Both the position numbers and the translations under genes were made by a program. DNA of 64,000 nt. Origin: Callaeas wilsoni. Its lineage: Eukaryota > Chordata > Aves > Passeriformes > Callaeidae. The DNA lies in contig VWPU01001279.1 in NCBI GenBank assembly GCA_013398955.1, positions 124,001 to 188,000 on the forward strand, in the 5' to 3' direction. Of this stretch, positions 25,149 through 39,900 are shown in pieces (the stretch's first letter is position 1; each line of letters starts with the position of its first letter). The notes under the pieces were generated by a model, which was not told the DNA's origin, made no database searches, and saw only the letters and a list, made by a program, of their open reading frames with translations.

Positions 25149-28100
25149 GTTCCCTCTCCTAGGAATATTCTCCTTGTTATAACTCATCATGAGGCTTCAC
25201 ATCTATCTCTGCTGGCATCGTGCCCCCGTGGCCGGAGGGGAGCTCCTGTGCTGCTGTCTAGGAAGGGCTCAGTGCTCCCCAAGTGCTCGATCTGGCACCT
25301 CAAACCTCCTCATGGTCTGGCACTAAATAGTCAAAAGGGCAGCATTTTGAACTGGGATATTGTGGAGACACATTTAATTGGTTTTACGAGCCTTAGCTAA
25401 ATTTCTTGTTTGAACTGGCCTTTAAAATACTTGTTAGAATATAGCACAATTTAATTGTTACTAACCCCCCCACTCCAAACTCCAGCAAGATATAACTACT
25501 TAAGTTCTATGACTTTTAAGTGGCTCAAGAAATCTATTCTTCCTAGTACATAAAAATGAAAATTTGATAGTATTCATGAAGGTAAAAAGCCAGCAAAAAT
25601 TATTAAAACTAACATGACAAAAAAATCGCTAACTAAAAGTACTGAAGAATCATTAAAAATTAAAACCTCTCTTTTGAAATAACCAAATATCTATATAATA
25701 CATTCACTTCCTGTAATATCTTAAGCTTTGTCCAAGTACACACTATATTTTTCTTCCTCAATATTTTCCTGAAAATCTTAAACTCCATAGTCCAGACAAG
25801 CTTTTTTTTTAAAATTCTGGTAACACATTCAGATTGTATCACAAATACTTTTGTAAACTCAATCATGAAACGCCTTGCATTTTCCATTAATAAATGCAAA
25901 TCGAAATACAAGAATGAATTTTGAGGACCAAAACTATTAAAACTACATACATGCTCTCACTTCCAAGCAAAGTATTTAAAACATTACACAATTTCAATTA
26001 TTCTTCAGTCCTCATTAAAAGAAAAGAGAGAATTCTGCATGGATAATAACCACAGCCTAAACTGTGGATTACAAAATAAAAAAAGTCGCATAACCAAAAG
26101 AAGCCTGCAGCTTGCTTGTAACACAGTGCAGGTGGTCACTGAGTACCCAATTTCTGTAGCTCTACTGAATATCCCTGAAATTCTGCAGCCATCCAAGTTT
26201 TATGGGCGCAGACTGAGGGATTTTGAAACACAGCTGTGGATAGCAGGAACAGAGGTAAATTTAAGAGCAGAGTCATTCCGAGCTGTGGCTGTAACCTGTA
26301 TGACCTGAACACTGGTATGAATTTTATATGAATTACACAAGCATAGGAGCACACATGCTACCAGTCCCTCCCAGAGTAATCCCTGACACAAACACACGCT
26401 GGCACATCAATCCCAAGGCTGTTCTGTGAGGTACAAAGTAAATACAGCTGTTGGTGGTGTAAAGACAGGATTTTCTTGTGCTACCAGCAATTCTCTCTGG
26501 AAACTCTTCACGTAAACCTAGTGGTAGGAATCTGCTATTTACTAAACTCCAAAACATGCTATGAAAACAACAGCCTGTTTATGATGAAAACCACAAAATG
26601 CAAAACTCTGAGGGGTCTTCCAGAACGAATCACTTTAGTTTCCATTTTTTATGAAACTTTAAAAATAACACAGGTGTTCTTCAACAAGTCTTTATGTAGT
26701 GATAGTAATGATTTTGTAAAACTTGCAAGACAGTTTGGCTATTTCTCTGGTTAAAGAAAATATGTTATTTTGAACATTACTGGAGTTATAAAGGTCTGTA
26801 CTGTATGTATAGTCTCATTTATTTTAAAGTGTAATTTTATATGTTAGATAAGACACAAGCTAAACATGCTAAATAGTCTAACAAGGAATTTGCATGCTTG
26901 TAAAATTAAATGTATTACTGCAATGTAATTTTTAATTTTACAAGCAATGTCTACAGAAGAGTGACATCTCTTGACAAGTTCCATGTTACTTTAGAGACAG
27001 CATCAGTCTTTGATCATCTGTGTTGATCTAATAATTTAAAAAGGCACATTGGTCTTTTACAGTATACATTCTTACACAAAAATTGTACATCTCTACTTTT
27101 AAACAGCTTGGATCCTCTATAAGCAGAGAACAATACGGTACTAAAATTTGAACCAAAAAGAAGCCACATACTGTAAAGACATTTTTCCAGATTGCAGGAA
27201 ATCTCTTTTCCCATATTACTTTAAGATGAAAGGAAGATTTGGTCAGGGTCAGGCTAAGGCTGGGACTGACCACAACATTTCTAAGTCAAATTTGGGCTGG
27301 GGCTCTGCTAACATTGTCTGTCCCACTGGTGCATGGATTGCATTTGACTCATCACACACACCATCCACCTTGTTTTCAGCAGGAACAGATGGGAGAGAGG
27401 AAGAAGTGAAAAGCAGGGCACAAGGAAAGTAGGATGGTTTTCCAAGAGGAGTAAACTGTCAAATGTATTAATATTTCCTACCATTGCTTCTGCAAATTGG
27501 CAACAGTGTCGGGTTGCTGTAGGGACAGTATGCAATCAGGAATGGAAGAGAAGGTGACACACACAAAGGCAGGTGAGTTACTGAAGCACCCAAGAGCCCA
27601 GAGGTGTCACAGTCCTATGGGAGAATGGAATGGAGGCACAAAATTCCTCGATCAAGATGTGTGCAGTGCTGTGCCAGTGTTGGCAAACAGCTGTGCAAGA
27701 ACACTTCTCACAAGCTGGGGGTTACACACCTCACTGTGCCAGGACCAGAGTCCTCAGTGTTTAGCAGACACCTCACAATGATGGCCAATGCTACTTAATT
27801 CCTGTCAAACCTGCACATATTTTGTTAAAAATAAGGAGTACTTCAGAAAGGACTATTGCTGACATAACTTTTAAGAAATACTACAAAGTTCTTATAGAAA
27901 ATACTGGACTAATTTTTGAATGAGTCATGACAGTCTGCTGAGGAACTAAAACACATTTCATTTTCACAACAGCCCCTAGACACCATCCTGATTCTTAAAT
28001 AGTCAGGGTGAAGAGCAATCCTAGTTGCATAGGGTGTGTTATTGTTTTCTGAGAAAGTAGAAATACCATAATTTTTTTCTTCAATATTATGTTCTTCAAG

Positions 28101-31100
28101 AATGTCCCTCCTTCTAATAGCTTGATTTCAAGAGAAAAGGAACTTTCTTTGGCCTGTTGGGTTCCCCCAGCTCCCCAGAAGGAAAGTAAATCTACCTCTT
28201 TTTGAGTCACTAAATCATAGTTTGAACTTTTTCTAACAGCCATACCATAGCTAAAAACTGATTAGGTTATCTACCTCTTGCAAAAAAGTTAGGCCACAAT
28301 TGTCTGCCCTTAAAAACTCTTGTGCTAATCTGTATCCCGTGACCATATTATCTATTACCCTGAACACAGGTAAGGAACGTGAAAACTGTCTTCAGATGGT
28401 CAGCAGAAATATCTTCCATTGGAGAGGAATAAAGTGTTAAGGCAGATGGTGAAACTCTAGGCCCTTGCTTCAGCAAACAGCATCACTAATGGAACCAATC
28501 CATTCCTGTAGCCATCAATAATTTCAAAATTCAGACAGCTCGTGCTAGCCAAGAGCAAAGAAACAACTCTGACTCTAGGGAAAGGACTCTCCTGAGCTGA
28601 GAGTCAGGAGTCTCTTCTGCTTCCTCCACACCTGTCCAGAGTCAAACTCTGACACAAGGTACAGTCCAAACCTGTCCCAGCCTCCAGATGCAGAGGGAAT
28701 GAAATGACACCAGATAAAACGTAATGTGGGTCATAAACACAGTCCTCACATAAAATTTTAACAAGTGCAGAATAACGCCACCAGGGGAGACTGAAGAAGA
28801 AAAATTAAACTGTATATAGAAGGAGTGACAACAGACTACAGGGAAAAAAATCCCCAAACCCTAAAACTGTACTACATAAAAAAAAGTTTTACATATGTAC
28901 ATATTTTGTTTCCAAAAGTCAGAGGTGTTAAAAATCAGACAGAAGAACCTTTCCAATATGTGATTATGAAATTTAATTATAATTTCTTAAAGGCAGAAAT
29001 TATCTCATTCTACTGTTAAAGCATTAATAGTGCTGTTTACTTAATATATAAACATTGGTCTGCTTGCATTAGTTTAGCAATCTTATGCATAAAAACATTG
29101 ATCTCTCAGTGATTGCATTTAATATTACATCTACTCAACTGCAAAGGCAGCCTGCCCAGAGCTTTCTTAGTTCTTTTCAGTCAGAGAATATTATGGACCA
29201 AATTGAGTAATGCAGATTTAGAAGACTGGAATTTTAGTTCACAAAAAAATGCTCAAAATTACAAAACATAGTAAGTATAATTTTCAGGCAAGTGGTGACT
29301 CTCTGTTTTCTTCACATTCTTCAGAGAGCAATTTCTTTGTTTAAGTCAGCCTGAATTTATTATTTGGGCATTACTCTGAACACTGCCCTTCCCCATCACA
29401 CCCGAAGTTTATATCCTCACTGACCCTTTGTTTCAGCTGATGAACTTCAAGCAGCGACGTGCAATTTACTCTGACATACAGAAAAGCATAAAGGTGCCTT
29501 CTGAGGTAAATCCAGGCTTTCTGTAAGCAAGCACCACCCCACAGAAATTGGTAGGACAGACTGTGTGTTAATATAAGCAACAGCAGTAACTGATTAGAAA
29601 GGCTGCAAGTGATGCTCTTATTCAAAGTTCCTTAGCAAGGGAATGTGGGAGTGATAGCTGTACTCAAAACACTTTTGAGGTATGCTCTCCATCCTGCAGC
29701 AATTCAGATACACATCCAAGGAACTGGCTTTCACTCATTCTCTCTAGCCAGAGTGCAGTGAGGTGATGAAGTATACCTCCATCACTTGCTGCAGTGAATT
29801 CAAAGTTTTGTGGTTTTTTTCCTCTCTAGGAAAGTTATTGGACATGCTGCTACATTTGTTGGCAACTTAGATACGAGTATACCCAGGTCTTTTTGTCCTC
29901 AGTCTGTCAACTGAAAAACATGGAGCAAAGAGGGTGGCCTAGCCTTGGCTCCGTGAAAGTCCCATAACCCAGGTCTTTTTCCAGTGCAGACCTTCATGCT
30001 AGAAAAGGAGAGTAATCCTTCCCTTCTTGTGTGTCTCTTCCCCACTTGCCAAACACTTTTACAGACCTTAGACTCTCTATGTAACTGCAGCAGGACACTG
30101 CTTTTGATTCAGATTTAAGGTTCTATCTAGCACAAATAAAAGTTGGGAAGATTAATATACTTTACACAGGAGCAAGGGGCTGTAGATGGGAAAGCCATCA
30201 CCAAAATACGCAGGAAGAATATGCTGGCTTATTTTATTGCTTCCTGAGGGTTGCTAGTCTCCTCCCTTCCACTCCATCAGTACATAAATTATGCTTGTGC
30301 TTCCCTACACTCATTGAATACCAAATCTCCCACCACCTTCCTTCTTAGGAAGATCAGTGAGTTAGAGGAGCAATAATAGCCACATTCTTAGGCTACAATA
30401 GCAACATTTAGAGGTATTTGTCTTTTCCATTTTCTGACAGATCCATTACCAGTTCATTAGCCTTTAGTGGGTAGAGACATTCAGTAAACAAATGAAAGTA
30501 ACTCCATTTAAGAGCTAGTGAGCTAAATACAGCTCTCCTGCTTAGCCTGCTAATTACATGGAGTGTTGCGAGTGCACGCGGAAACAGAGCCATCCTTTTG
30601 CTGCAATTTTAGAACATCTCATCTTAAAATTCCTCAAAGCCAAGACACAAAATTAGCTTTCTTTGTCAGAGTGTCAGTGGCTACAAAGACGTGAAACAGA
30701 AAACAGTGCAGGAGCATTTGTGCTACTCCATCTTGTTGTAATCCAGGAAATATAGAGAATATGTATTCTAAATTCAAAATTCCTCTTCCATGCTATTCCT
30801 TTGTTAAGGTGACAGACTTCTCCAAGTACTACAAAGCATAGCAGTTTAAGACCAATCTCTTCTTATTTTTAAGCTTAAAAACATTTTAAAAATGCATACA
30901 GAAGAGGTGGCACGTGAAAGACAAGTCTTGATATGTGTGGTACAAGTTATTTTGGAATTAAACAGCCCAGTATAAAAGCCACCATACCAAGAAAAAGGAG
31001 ACAGGATTACTTGTCCTTCTCCACATCCTTTTGTCTACCCTATATTCAAGTTCCTGTAGAGAAACCAGGGAGCTGATCATTTTCTAACACTTGGACAATA

Positions 31101-33511
31101 ACCTCTGTAAGATAATTACATAATTAAATTCATCAACACAACAGGACTTTACCTTGGCCAGAATGGGGGTAGAAATGACCTTTACCAACTAGTGCACAAG
31201 TCAGGAGAAATACAGTTTCAATAATAGAAATGCATTTGCCAAGCCCTTATTGCTAATAGTGATATACTTTTTAAAAATTTTTGTTACCAGTACCAAGTTT
31301 CTGTGCCCCAACTGGACAATAAGACAGGCTGCTTCTCAGGGTTTTAATAAGGAGGCAGGTTCACAGCCTGTTTTCCCCTAAATCATTGAGAGTAAGTTCG
31401 TTACTATCCAGAGCTAATCTAAGCCCGACTCAAAATTAACTAAATGTCAAGAAACTGCATGCACTCTTTTAACATAACTGTTTTTACTTGGGGTGAAGTT
31501 GGAGGCAAAAATGATGATTCAACATGAGGAACCTAAGCTTCTTTACTTATTTCAGAAGACTGAAGTACATTGTTGGTGCAGATGCTGGCTGTACTTTGAC
31601 AAAGTATGATGTAAATGTCAGAGACACACATTTTGGGAAGATATGTTATTGCAGGGCCCTGTTGTAAAGATGCTTTTAAGAAGCTGTTGTCTCTTTCCCT
31701 AATTGATCACAGGAAGTGCATCTCTTGGAGAAGCAGTGAGAGCCGAGATCAATGACAGGCTAGTTTAATGCAGCTCTTAACAACAACCTGCAGAGATTAG
31801 GAGGCTGTCAGAAAGATAACACCAGAGATTTATAGATTGTTTTCTGAAGCCATTCTTGGCTCTCATGGATGCTCTGTTATGTTTCTCTGTGCTTGGATAT
31901 GTAATATGTACTCCCCATATAGATCCAAGCTGTAGTTCTCATTTACGGAGAAAACAGCCTTGCACCTTTATGTGCTGCTCAACTCCCAACGCCCTGGGAG
32001 AGCAGGAAGATGGGTGTCTGGAAGCCAAGTCAGTTAAGCAGTTAGAATGGCTCAGGGAAATCTGAGTTACAGCTGCAGTTTCCTCTGTCACTTGAGTAGG
32101 GCATAATGGGCCTAATTCAGCTACTGTAACACCGCTAAATCGATGGAGCAGCATTACCAACAAATGAACCCCCTGTGTGCTGACTCGGGGTTCAGGTGCT
32201 GCAGTGTTTGGGTTTGAAGGTCCAGCTCCTCAAAGGCACTCAAGTCCTCGGGGAAGGACTCCACTCCATCAGGGCAAGGAGAGTGTCTCTCTTCTCACAT
32301 CCGTAGCTTGGGAAGAAGGCAGACTGAAGGGGAAATAAAAGGTGCTCTGCTAACACAAGAGGGGAGCAGCACTATTGATTTTCATGGAATTAGGCTACCC
32401 TGAACTAGCTGAGGATCTGGTCCCCTTCCCTCTGACTAAGCCAATGCCAGCATTGCACTGAGCTTTCCCCAGCCCCTTTGACATCTATATTGCAGCCTTT
32501 CAGAGACATTTTTATATTTATGGGATTTGCCTATTTTAGCTCTAAAGACATTGCATGTTTTACCTAATATGAGTGAGACAGGACTATTCATTGTCATTAT
32601 TCCTGAAGATCATTTCACTTGTCAGTAGCCAGAAGAGTGCAAAGTAAAAATGAATTACCTGAACAGTCACTATTTGAACAAAGGGCACTCTGGTCCAGGC
32701 AGAGGAGAAATTCTGGATGTGCAGGGAAAGGTTACTCCCTCAACAGAATATAAATCACAAAGATAAAACCAGTTAACCACTCCTTTATGGAATATTAGGA
32801 AGACTTTCCTATGACTTTTGGTTTGTTTTATTATTGTAAATCAGGAGTAGAGAGACCTTAAAGACAGAACTATAATGTATTGGGCAGTCTCAGCCCACAG
32901 ATTAATCTACACTTTTCCAGCTCCTCAGAGAACCTGCCATCATTTTCATAAATAGATGACAAGGATAAAGATGGACAAAGCTAATTAATTTTGTTTCTCA
33001 TGAGCTCAGTGCAGTGTACAAGGTGATGACTTAAACCCAAACCTCAGGAGCTAAAGAGGACTGATGTGATTTCTTTAAAAACTTGAGGAATTGCTACCAA
33101 CTTCTACATGAAATTTGGATTCCATTTCAATTAGAGAGTACAGGAAAAGGGAAAAGATACTTAGATATTATTTTTCTATTTTTTTTATTTAAATCAGAAG
33201 TGTTAAGCTGAGTAGGGACACCAAAACTAAAGTGCATTAGTGAAACTAGCACTGAAAAGCAGCTGGAGGAAAGAGGTGAGTTAGTAACACCCATAACTTA
33301 CAGCAACAGAGGAGCCTCATTATGTGGACTAAGTGCACAAGGCAGTTGTCTCTTCATACTGAGAGCTGGATTCGTTTTAAGGCATGCAACTTACAAAGGT
33401 GGCATTTTCATCTGTGAAATGAACAGCACTACAAAGTACGAAAGGAACTAAACCCATGAAGCTATAGCTTAAAATACAACTTGTGCGTACCATAATGCAT
33501 TTGAGAGAAAA
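25149..33511. other. AT-rich non-coding sequence
   Basis: No gene and no clear transposable element is recognised over about 8.4 kb. Open frames are below 100 codons and look random. Confidence 0.6.
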
Positions 33512-33851
33512 GTTAATGGTTGCTGGGAAGATGAACATCATCATTCCAACCTCCCCCACTTCCTCCTCCTTCCCTCAGCTCCATGGGCTGAGCATGTTGC
33601 CACACAATATGGAATATCCCTTTGGTCAGCTGTCCCAGCCACGTGTGCATCCCCCCAAAACTTCCTGTGCAGCCCCAGCCTCCTCCGTGGCCACGTGGGG
33701 GTGAGAAGGAGAGAAGGCCTTGACTCTGCAAACCTTGCTCAGCAATAACCAAGACATCCCTGTGTTACCGGCTCTGTTTCCAGCACAATTCCAAACCACG
33801 GCCTCCTAGCAGCTCCTGTGGGGAAAATGAACTCAGACCAAAACCAGCACG
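33512..33851 (-). mobile_element. Truncated LTR of a widespread avian ERV family
   Basis: On the minus strand the fragment opens cGTGCTGGTTTTGGTCTGAG. This is close to the familiar avian LTR start TGTGCTGGTTTTGGCTGGGA. It continues through recognisable family blocks: agtcaaggccttctctcctt near 33,724, then ctgaccaaagggatattcca near 33,620, then gctcagc and the purine-rich gagggaaggaggaggaag near 33,575. The family's TATAAA position after gctcagc reads ccatgg here, so the promoter is lost. Homology fades near 33,512, before the polyadenylation region and U5, so the copy is 3'-truncated and old. Family identity is from memory of avian LTRs, not from a search. Confidence 0.8.
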
Positions 33852-36276
33852 GTGCACGACCACACAAAGATGTCTGAACACACAAATGTCTAACGGGTGT
33901 TGAACACGAGTCCTTCACAGCTTGGGCACTGACTGAAAACAACAAGGAGATCAGATGCCACATTAATAAATATTAAACAAATAGTAAAAATGCATTAGAT
34001 AACATCAAATATTGGGCAGATGCCCACTTCTTTCAGTCTGGTGAGGGGACAGAATAGAATATGGAACACAGACAATTAAAAAAAGAAAACAAAACCCCCA
34101 ATCAAACAAAACAAAAGAAAACAAACAAAAAAAAAACACAACCAAAAACCAACTAAGCCTGTTTCCTGGGTATAAACAGTTGAATTAAAAAAGATAGGAA
34201 TACTCAGTGTAGCCGAATATAAACCATTAAGTCTTTAAAAAATATCCATGTGGCAGATAGATTTGAAACAGGTGGTTTTTTCCTCAGCCTTAGTTATATA
34301 TTGAAAGCAGAGATTAGGAAAGACTTCTCTACAGCAGCTGGAGAAATGCAGTGAAGAAAGTCTATATCCGCACTATATTCTTATGAATTTTGTGTGAAAG
34401 AATTCTCCAAGGCTAGATAAAAAAAGGAATTGTGTTTGTGAGAGCATCTGCCCAGGAAGAGGCCCTTCAGAACTGAATTAAAGCAGCAAGAAATACTGTG
34501 TTAGAAATTTAAGTGAGGAATTTCAGTATTAAATACAGTTTTAGTTTAAGATTATAAAATTATTATAAGCATTACAGAAGATGGAGAACACAGGAGATCA
34601 ATTCTTCCACAAGAAGCTCAAAGACTGCTTTTGATAGCGAATTCAAATTAACAACAATATTGAAGGCTTGTTAAGGCTTATCGTACACAATAAAAGAAAT
34701 ATATGGACCTGCATAAATTGAAGGAGTTCATGTTAATTCCACATGGCTTACAGCAGTAAGTACAAAGACAAAAAAGGATGTACTTCTGATGCATTAGTTT
34801 ACTGAAATCACTTTACTGGTGTAGAGTATCAACCAGCAGCTTGATCACGCTGCCCAAGCAGGTGTTACCTGGCCCGTGGTACCTGTCAGTAATGACTCCT
34901 GCATCCCGTGTTTATAGCCTGGTGTAAAACCACTGCTGCCCTGTGGGCACCAGCAAGGCACCTCCCAACGCTTGGCCCCTCCTGCCAAAGCTGTCTGCAG
35001 AACCAGGCCTGCATTTCCATCAAAACATGAAAACAGGAAGCCGTTGTCATTTTGCTTTAAGTTCCTGGGACTCAACTGGGCTGTTTAGAATAAGAAGTGC
35101 TTATAAATAGACAGCTGAGATGCCATCGCAGAGCAAGAAATATATTTGGCCATTTGATGGCAGTGTTAAATTGTGCATTGCAACGTCTTTGTTAGGTTCA
35201 GGTTTTGCTCTTAGGTCCATACCCATCTCCTGCACCTCTCCTTCTAGGGCTTGGATTCACAGCACAAACCTCCTTTTTTAATAGATAGACATTGTGAAAA
35301 AAACCCAGACTAAAGGCAAAAAACCTGTGAAGATTAGGCACAGTGTGGATTAATTTATCTGGAAGAATTGCTACTTAATGTTTGAAGACATCTTGGTGTT
35401 TTGGATGACTTGAAGTCCCTACAACAACATTCTGGATCGTTTTATCAAATAAAAAACCAACACTTAAATAATATGTAGTTAGAGAAGTCCTCATTAAAAA
35501 CCAGCAATATTAAAGGAAGCTTTTTTCTCCCCATCTCCAACATTACACACAGCAGGATAAGTCTAGTAAGACAAGGAAGAATTGCATTTCACTCTTGTAC
35601 AGCTCCAAGACACCAACACCCAGGACTCAGGACCAGTTACTAGATCGGAACACATCGTGTCACATGAAATATCATTCATTCAGTTCTAGACAGTCTCCAA
35701 CTATATTTACAGCTCAAACTCCCATCAGCACATCATTCACTTGAGGGAATGATTCAGTTGCATGTTCTAATTTTTGTTTGGTTGGTTTATGCGCATTTAC
35801 AACAGGCAGCATTTTTTCAGATTTATTAATTGCACAGAATTACTAGATTAATTGATGCAGGAAGAGATTTTCAAACAGCCTGAAACATCTACGAGAGAAG
35901 TTACCACGTTCCCTTACTTTTATCTCACTCTCATGAGGACTCCCAGCCTTTTCCCAGCATGCAGGTGATTACAGAAGCCTGTACAGCAGCAGGGACAAGT
36001 TTTATTGCATGCTTTTCTTCAGTCATAACTGAGCCAAACAACCAAAATTATTTCACAAACATCCTGAAGATTAGAAGGTGCTCACTTTGAGAAACTTCCT
36101 CCAACATTCTCACTTGTCTGCAACTAAGTGGCACTAAATCCATTGGTTCTTATCTACAGGAAACCAGGAATAGCAAAAATAGGCCTCTCTGACTTTTCAG
36201 TCTGGACAATGAATAAGAGCCTAATGATGCAAAGATGTCTCTGAAGTACACAATTTTTAATTGACTAATTTCTATC
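33852..36276. other. AT-rich non-coding sequence
   Basis: No gene is seen. It includes an A-rich low-complexity tract and a moderately GC-richer patch at 34,840-35,060 that matches no repeat I can name. Confidence 0.6.
34077..34155. repeat. A-rich low-complexity tract
   Basis: About 80 bases are almost entirely A with interspersed C (aaaac, aaacc, caaac) and rare G or T. It might be the eroded 3' tail of a minus- or plus-strand retroposon, but no body sequence is recognisable next to it. Confidence 0.9.
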
Positions 36277-36960
36277 TGTGGTGGGTTGACCTTGGCTGGC
36301 TGCCAGACCCCTCTCCAGCCAATCTCTAACTCCTCCCTCTCCAGGAACAACAGGGTTAAAAAAACCTCATGAGAGCAAATAACAACAAGGAGATTAGCTA
36401 TTAGCTACCATCAGGGCTAAGCACACTCAATTTGGGGAAAATTAGTTTCACTTATTGACAACTAAAATAGAGTTAGACAGCAAAAAACCAAGATATAAAA
36501 CACTTCCCCCATCCCTGTCCTTCCAAGTTCAATTCTACTCCCTCATTTCCAGCTCCTCTCCCTCCCCAGGTGGTGCAGTGGCACTGGGATGAGGGTGAGA
36601 ACCCTCTCTGCAGCTCCTTGCTCAGGATTTTCTCTTGCTTCGGGCTGGGCTCCTGTCCATGGGACACAGCTCCCTCCGGGAGCAGCACCTGCTGTGCCAC
36701 AGAGGAAAGAGAGGAAACCTCTGCTACAGCACCTGTTTCTTCTCAAGCCTTAGTGATCACACTACCTTTTATTATTATTATTTTACATTTTTCAGCTCCC
36801 TCCCACCACACTAGAGCTCAAGGCTTTTTGCCCCTTTTTAAAACGTCCCCAGCACCCCCTCAAAACCAGAATTCTGCCCCAGGCACCCACCACAGGTGCA
36901 GCTGAGCAGCACAGGCAGCAACCAGAGCTTGGGCTCTAAAAAACTACTGCAACCTCAGAG
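36277..36960 (-). mobile_element. Degraded avian ERVL-type LTR
   Basis: The plus-strand text begins TGTGGTGGGTTGACCTTGGC and continues with blocks of a well-known avian LTR read backwards: tttggggaaaattagtttca near 36,431, then atataaaacacttcccccat near 36,492, then the pyrimidine- and GC-rich middle. On the sense (minus) strand the first-named block gives the U5 end, and the aataagtg near 36,453 stands where the family has AATAAA. The typical repeated gctccagcgtgg-type units of this family are largely missing, so the copy is internally deleted. The 5' terminus near 36,960 is approximate and no target duplication was found. A short (TTA)n run lies at 36,768-36,784. Confidence 0.7.
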
Positions 36961-39900
36961 ACCTTTGAAATAACCCAGGCCAGTGTTAGCAGTGATTGCA
37001 CTCACCTGGTGATAATTAGAGCCCTCATTAAAGGACAGCCACAAGACACAGGTGGTGTGATTTTTCAATTTAAACCCTTTCTTTGAGGGAAGAAAAGACC
37101 TAAAAGATCCTAGTTCAGCTCTCCCTGGCTTTACAGTGATCTGTTAGTGAGGAGAAGATGGCTTTCTAACTCAGTGTTCCTAATACTTTATTTTCTTAAG
37201 CAACAACTCATTGTCTACTACTATGAAACATGGGTAGGAGGAATAAAATAATCGATTTTCTCATTCTGACTTTTTACTGAAATAAACCTCTGAATCCATC
37301 ATGTTTCTGAATATCACCTGAATATTTGCCTCTTCCTGCTGTCCACCTTAAGTGACCTATAAAATCCCACTGGAGTGATCTTTCTAGTTGATAAACTGCC
37401 TTCAGTTTTAGAGCTTCCTCTTTTTCCTGGAGCATCAAATATAACCAGATAGGACACTGACCTCAAGCAGTTGTGGTGTACATGGGAAGACACTGCAATC
37501 ATATTAGCAGCCCCTAAATTATTCAGAGCACTTTCTGGTAAAACGGTGCTGCAGGACAATGAAAGCGAAGAACAATTCCCAGCAGATTAGATTTTTTCCC
37601 TGTTGCTGTCTGTAATTATTTCTATCGGATAAGTTATTTGCTATGCAAGCTTACCTTCAAAAGCATGTTTGTTTAAAAGAGAAAGAGGAAGAAATCCTTT
37701 GTAGGGCTTTCACATGATTAAATGGGTTTAACAAAGCATAATGAATAATAATGACAAAGACCTGTCAATTGGAATTTTAAGCATTTTGGCTTGTGAATTG
37801 GAAAAGCCAATGATATCAAGATGAGTACATGTAGCAAATAAGTGGGTACTTGCCAGTGTTTCCTATCACTGAATATTACAGGTGAGCTGTTACTAGTTTG
37901 CATATTTCTGCAAATAACCTTTCTTCTGTAATTTTGACATACTCGCAGTACAGAGAAAAACAGTGTGGAACTATTGTCTTTATCAATATATTCCGAAGAT
38001 CTCTGACAGCTTGTACAACCCAAGAAAATGACTTGGGCTTTTTTGGTTTCTCTTTTTTAAAAGGGACCTCGGTCAAAAGCAGTCAGACAAGAGTATAGGT
38101 GAGTCCCAGCACTGCTACAGGAAAGGTGACTCAAGGAGGGGTATCTGGGTTTCCTTGAGTGATGGGTGGTGATTTTTGTCATGTTCTGTCCTAAAAGCTC
38201 TGTGCAGGAAGGCTAATATTTGCATAAAAGTGCAGTGAATGAAACACTTTTTAATTTCCCCATTCTATTATTATCAGTTATCTGGTAACCAGGATTTGAT
38301 ATAAGGTGTGCATTAAGCGAATCACTTCTTTAAACTACTCCATGGTAAACACTGCTTTCTGGAAAATGTCTTTTTACATGAAAACTTTTTTCATTCCAGA
38401 AATTAATGTGGGGGGAACTGATTTTCCTTCCCCTCTATTTTATTTTTCTGTACGCCTAGAAGCCTAGGGTAATACGGACCTCCTAAATAAGTGGTTTAAT
38501 TTTTCTCATTTTACTGACAGAGATAGGGCAATATAGGTGAAATTAACTTGAGAAGAAGTTTTCCAAGTTGTGCTTATTCATCACTATCAGCTTCAAAACT
38601 AAATTAAATAAGAGGTTATACAAATATTTAGATATACTACTGTAGCAGACGAGAGCTGAGGAAAGGACAATAAATGTCATAAAACCTTAGTTTTCCATCC
38701 AGTTTTCCTTGACAAATATCGTACAGGCTCTGTTCAGGAAGGCCCATGGAGAGGAATGGCCAGGCATCTGTCACTTTATCACTCTGATGATATTCGTTAA
38801 CAATGTCACCTTTTCTTTAAACCCAGAGTTTGCTCTAAGAAATCTATTTTTTGACAATATACTGTGTGGCCAAGGCAATTTTTAACATCTATTATTCCTG
38901 TGTATTGTGTTTGAAATTGATAGCACTGAATGTGTTACATTTCTACTATCAGATACTCATTGTGGGAGATAGAAATGCTGCGAAGGCCACTAACATCTCA
39001 TTGAAGAGAAAGAACAGAAATCTGATGGCTTTCCATTGCGGGACAGCTGCTCAAAGGGAGGTTAAGTAAGCACAATATGTTGGATACTGCTTTTTCCCCA
39101 CTGGAGAAATGTGTACCAAAGCACTTCAGAGCTCTCCATCAGATCAGTGTTCTGGTGTCAGTGCTGTAAACAATTTCAGTAAGATGCTGGCTGGGAGAAG
39201 TGTAGAGAGAGAACAGAAAAGAAAAGGAGGAAAACAAAAGGCGGGGATCTTTTAAAGAAAGTGACAAATATTTTTTTTACAGTAATGAACAAGCATACAT
39301 ATTCCTTTTGAATACAAATATTTAGCTCTGTATAGACAGCTTTCCATTAATAACAAAGAGCAGTGAAACAACTGAATATGTGCCAAGATTCTGCCCTGCA
39401 TTTTAATAAATTGGAGCAGATTCCCTGAATTTAAGCAATAATCCTGTACTGACTTGGTTTATTTTCTGGTGTGGAAAATCAGCCCTGCTTCAGCATGTAC
39501 ATCAGTGTCGCAGAAGCCAAATCAATCAGACAGTCAAGGTGGATCTGCCTAGATCTCCATCTAAAAGTGAGCTGTCCAGAGCAGTCAGAAGTCATTGACT
39601 CAATAGCCTGGTTTTATTAACAAATGAACTGGGGCTCCTCTCTTTGCAATCAGAGGAGACTCAGCTGCCTGAGGACACAGTGTCCTCCTGTGACTCCCTC
39701 ATCTCCCGCCTCCTCCTGAAGCCTTTGGCAGGACCCCACTCTGCTGAACTGCTCCACACAGAAGCAGCCATCTCCTGTTCTTCCAGTCATTCCCTTTTCA
39801 CAGGGAAAACACGCAGACTGAGAACCAACCAAGTGGGAACATCCTTCACACAGCCTGATTAATGTTTCTACGGGCTTCTTAGGAGATAAGTACAATTTTA

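Noticed and set aside
34077..34155. A-rich tract as the poly(A) tail of a processed pseudogene
   Set aside because: No gene-like body or flanking target duplication could be recognised next to it, so it is left as low-complexity sequence.
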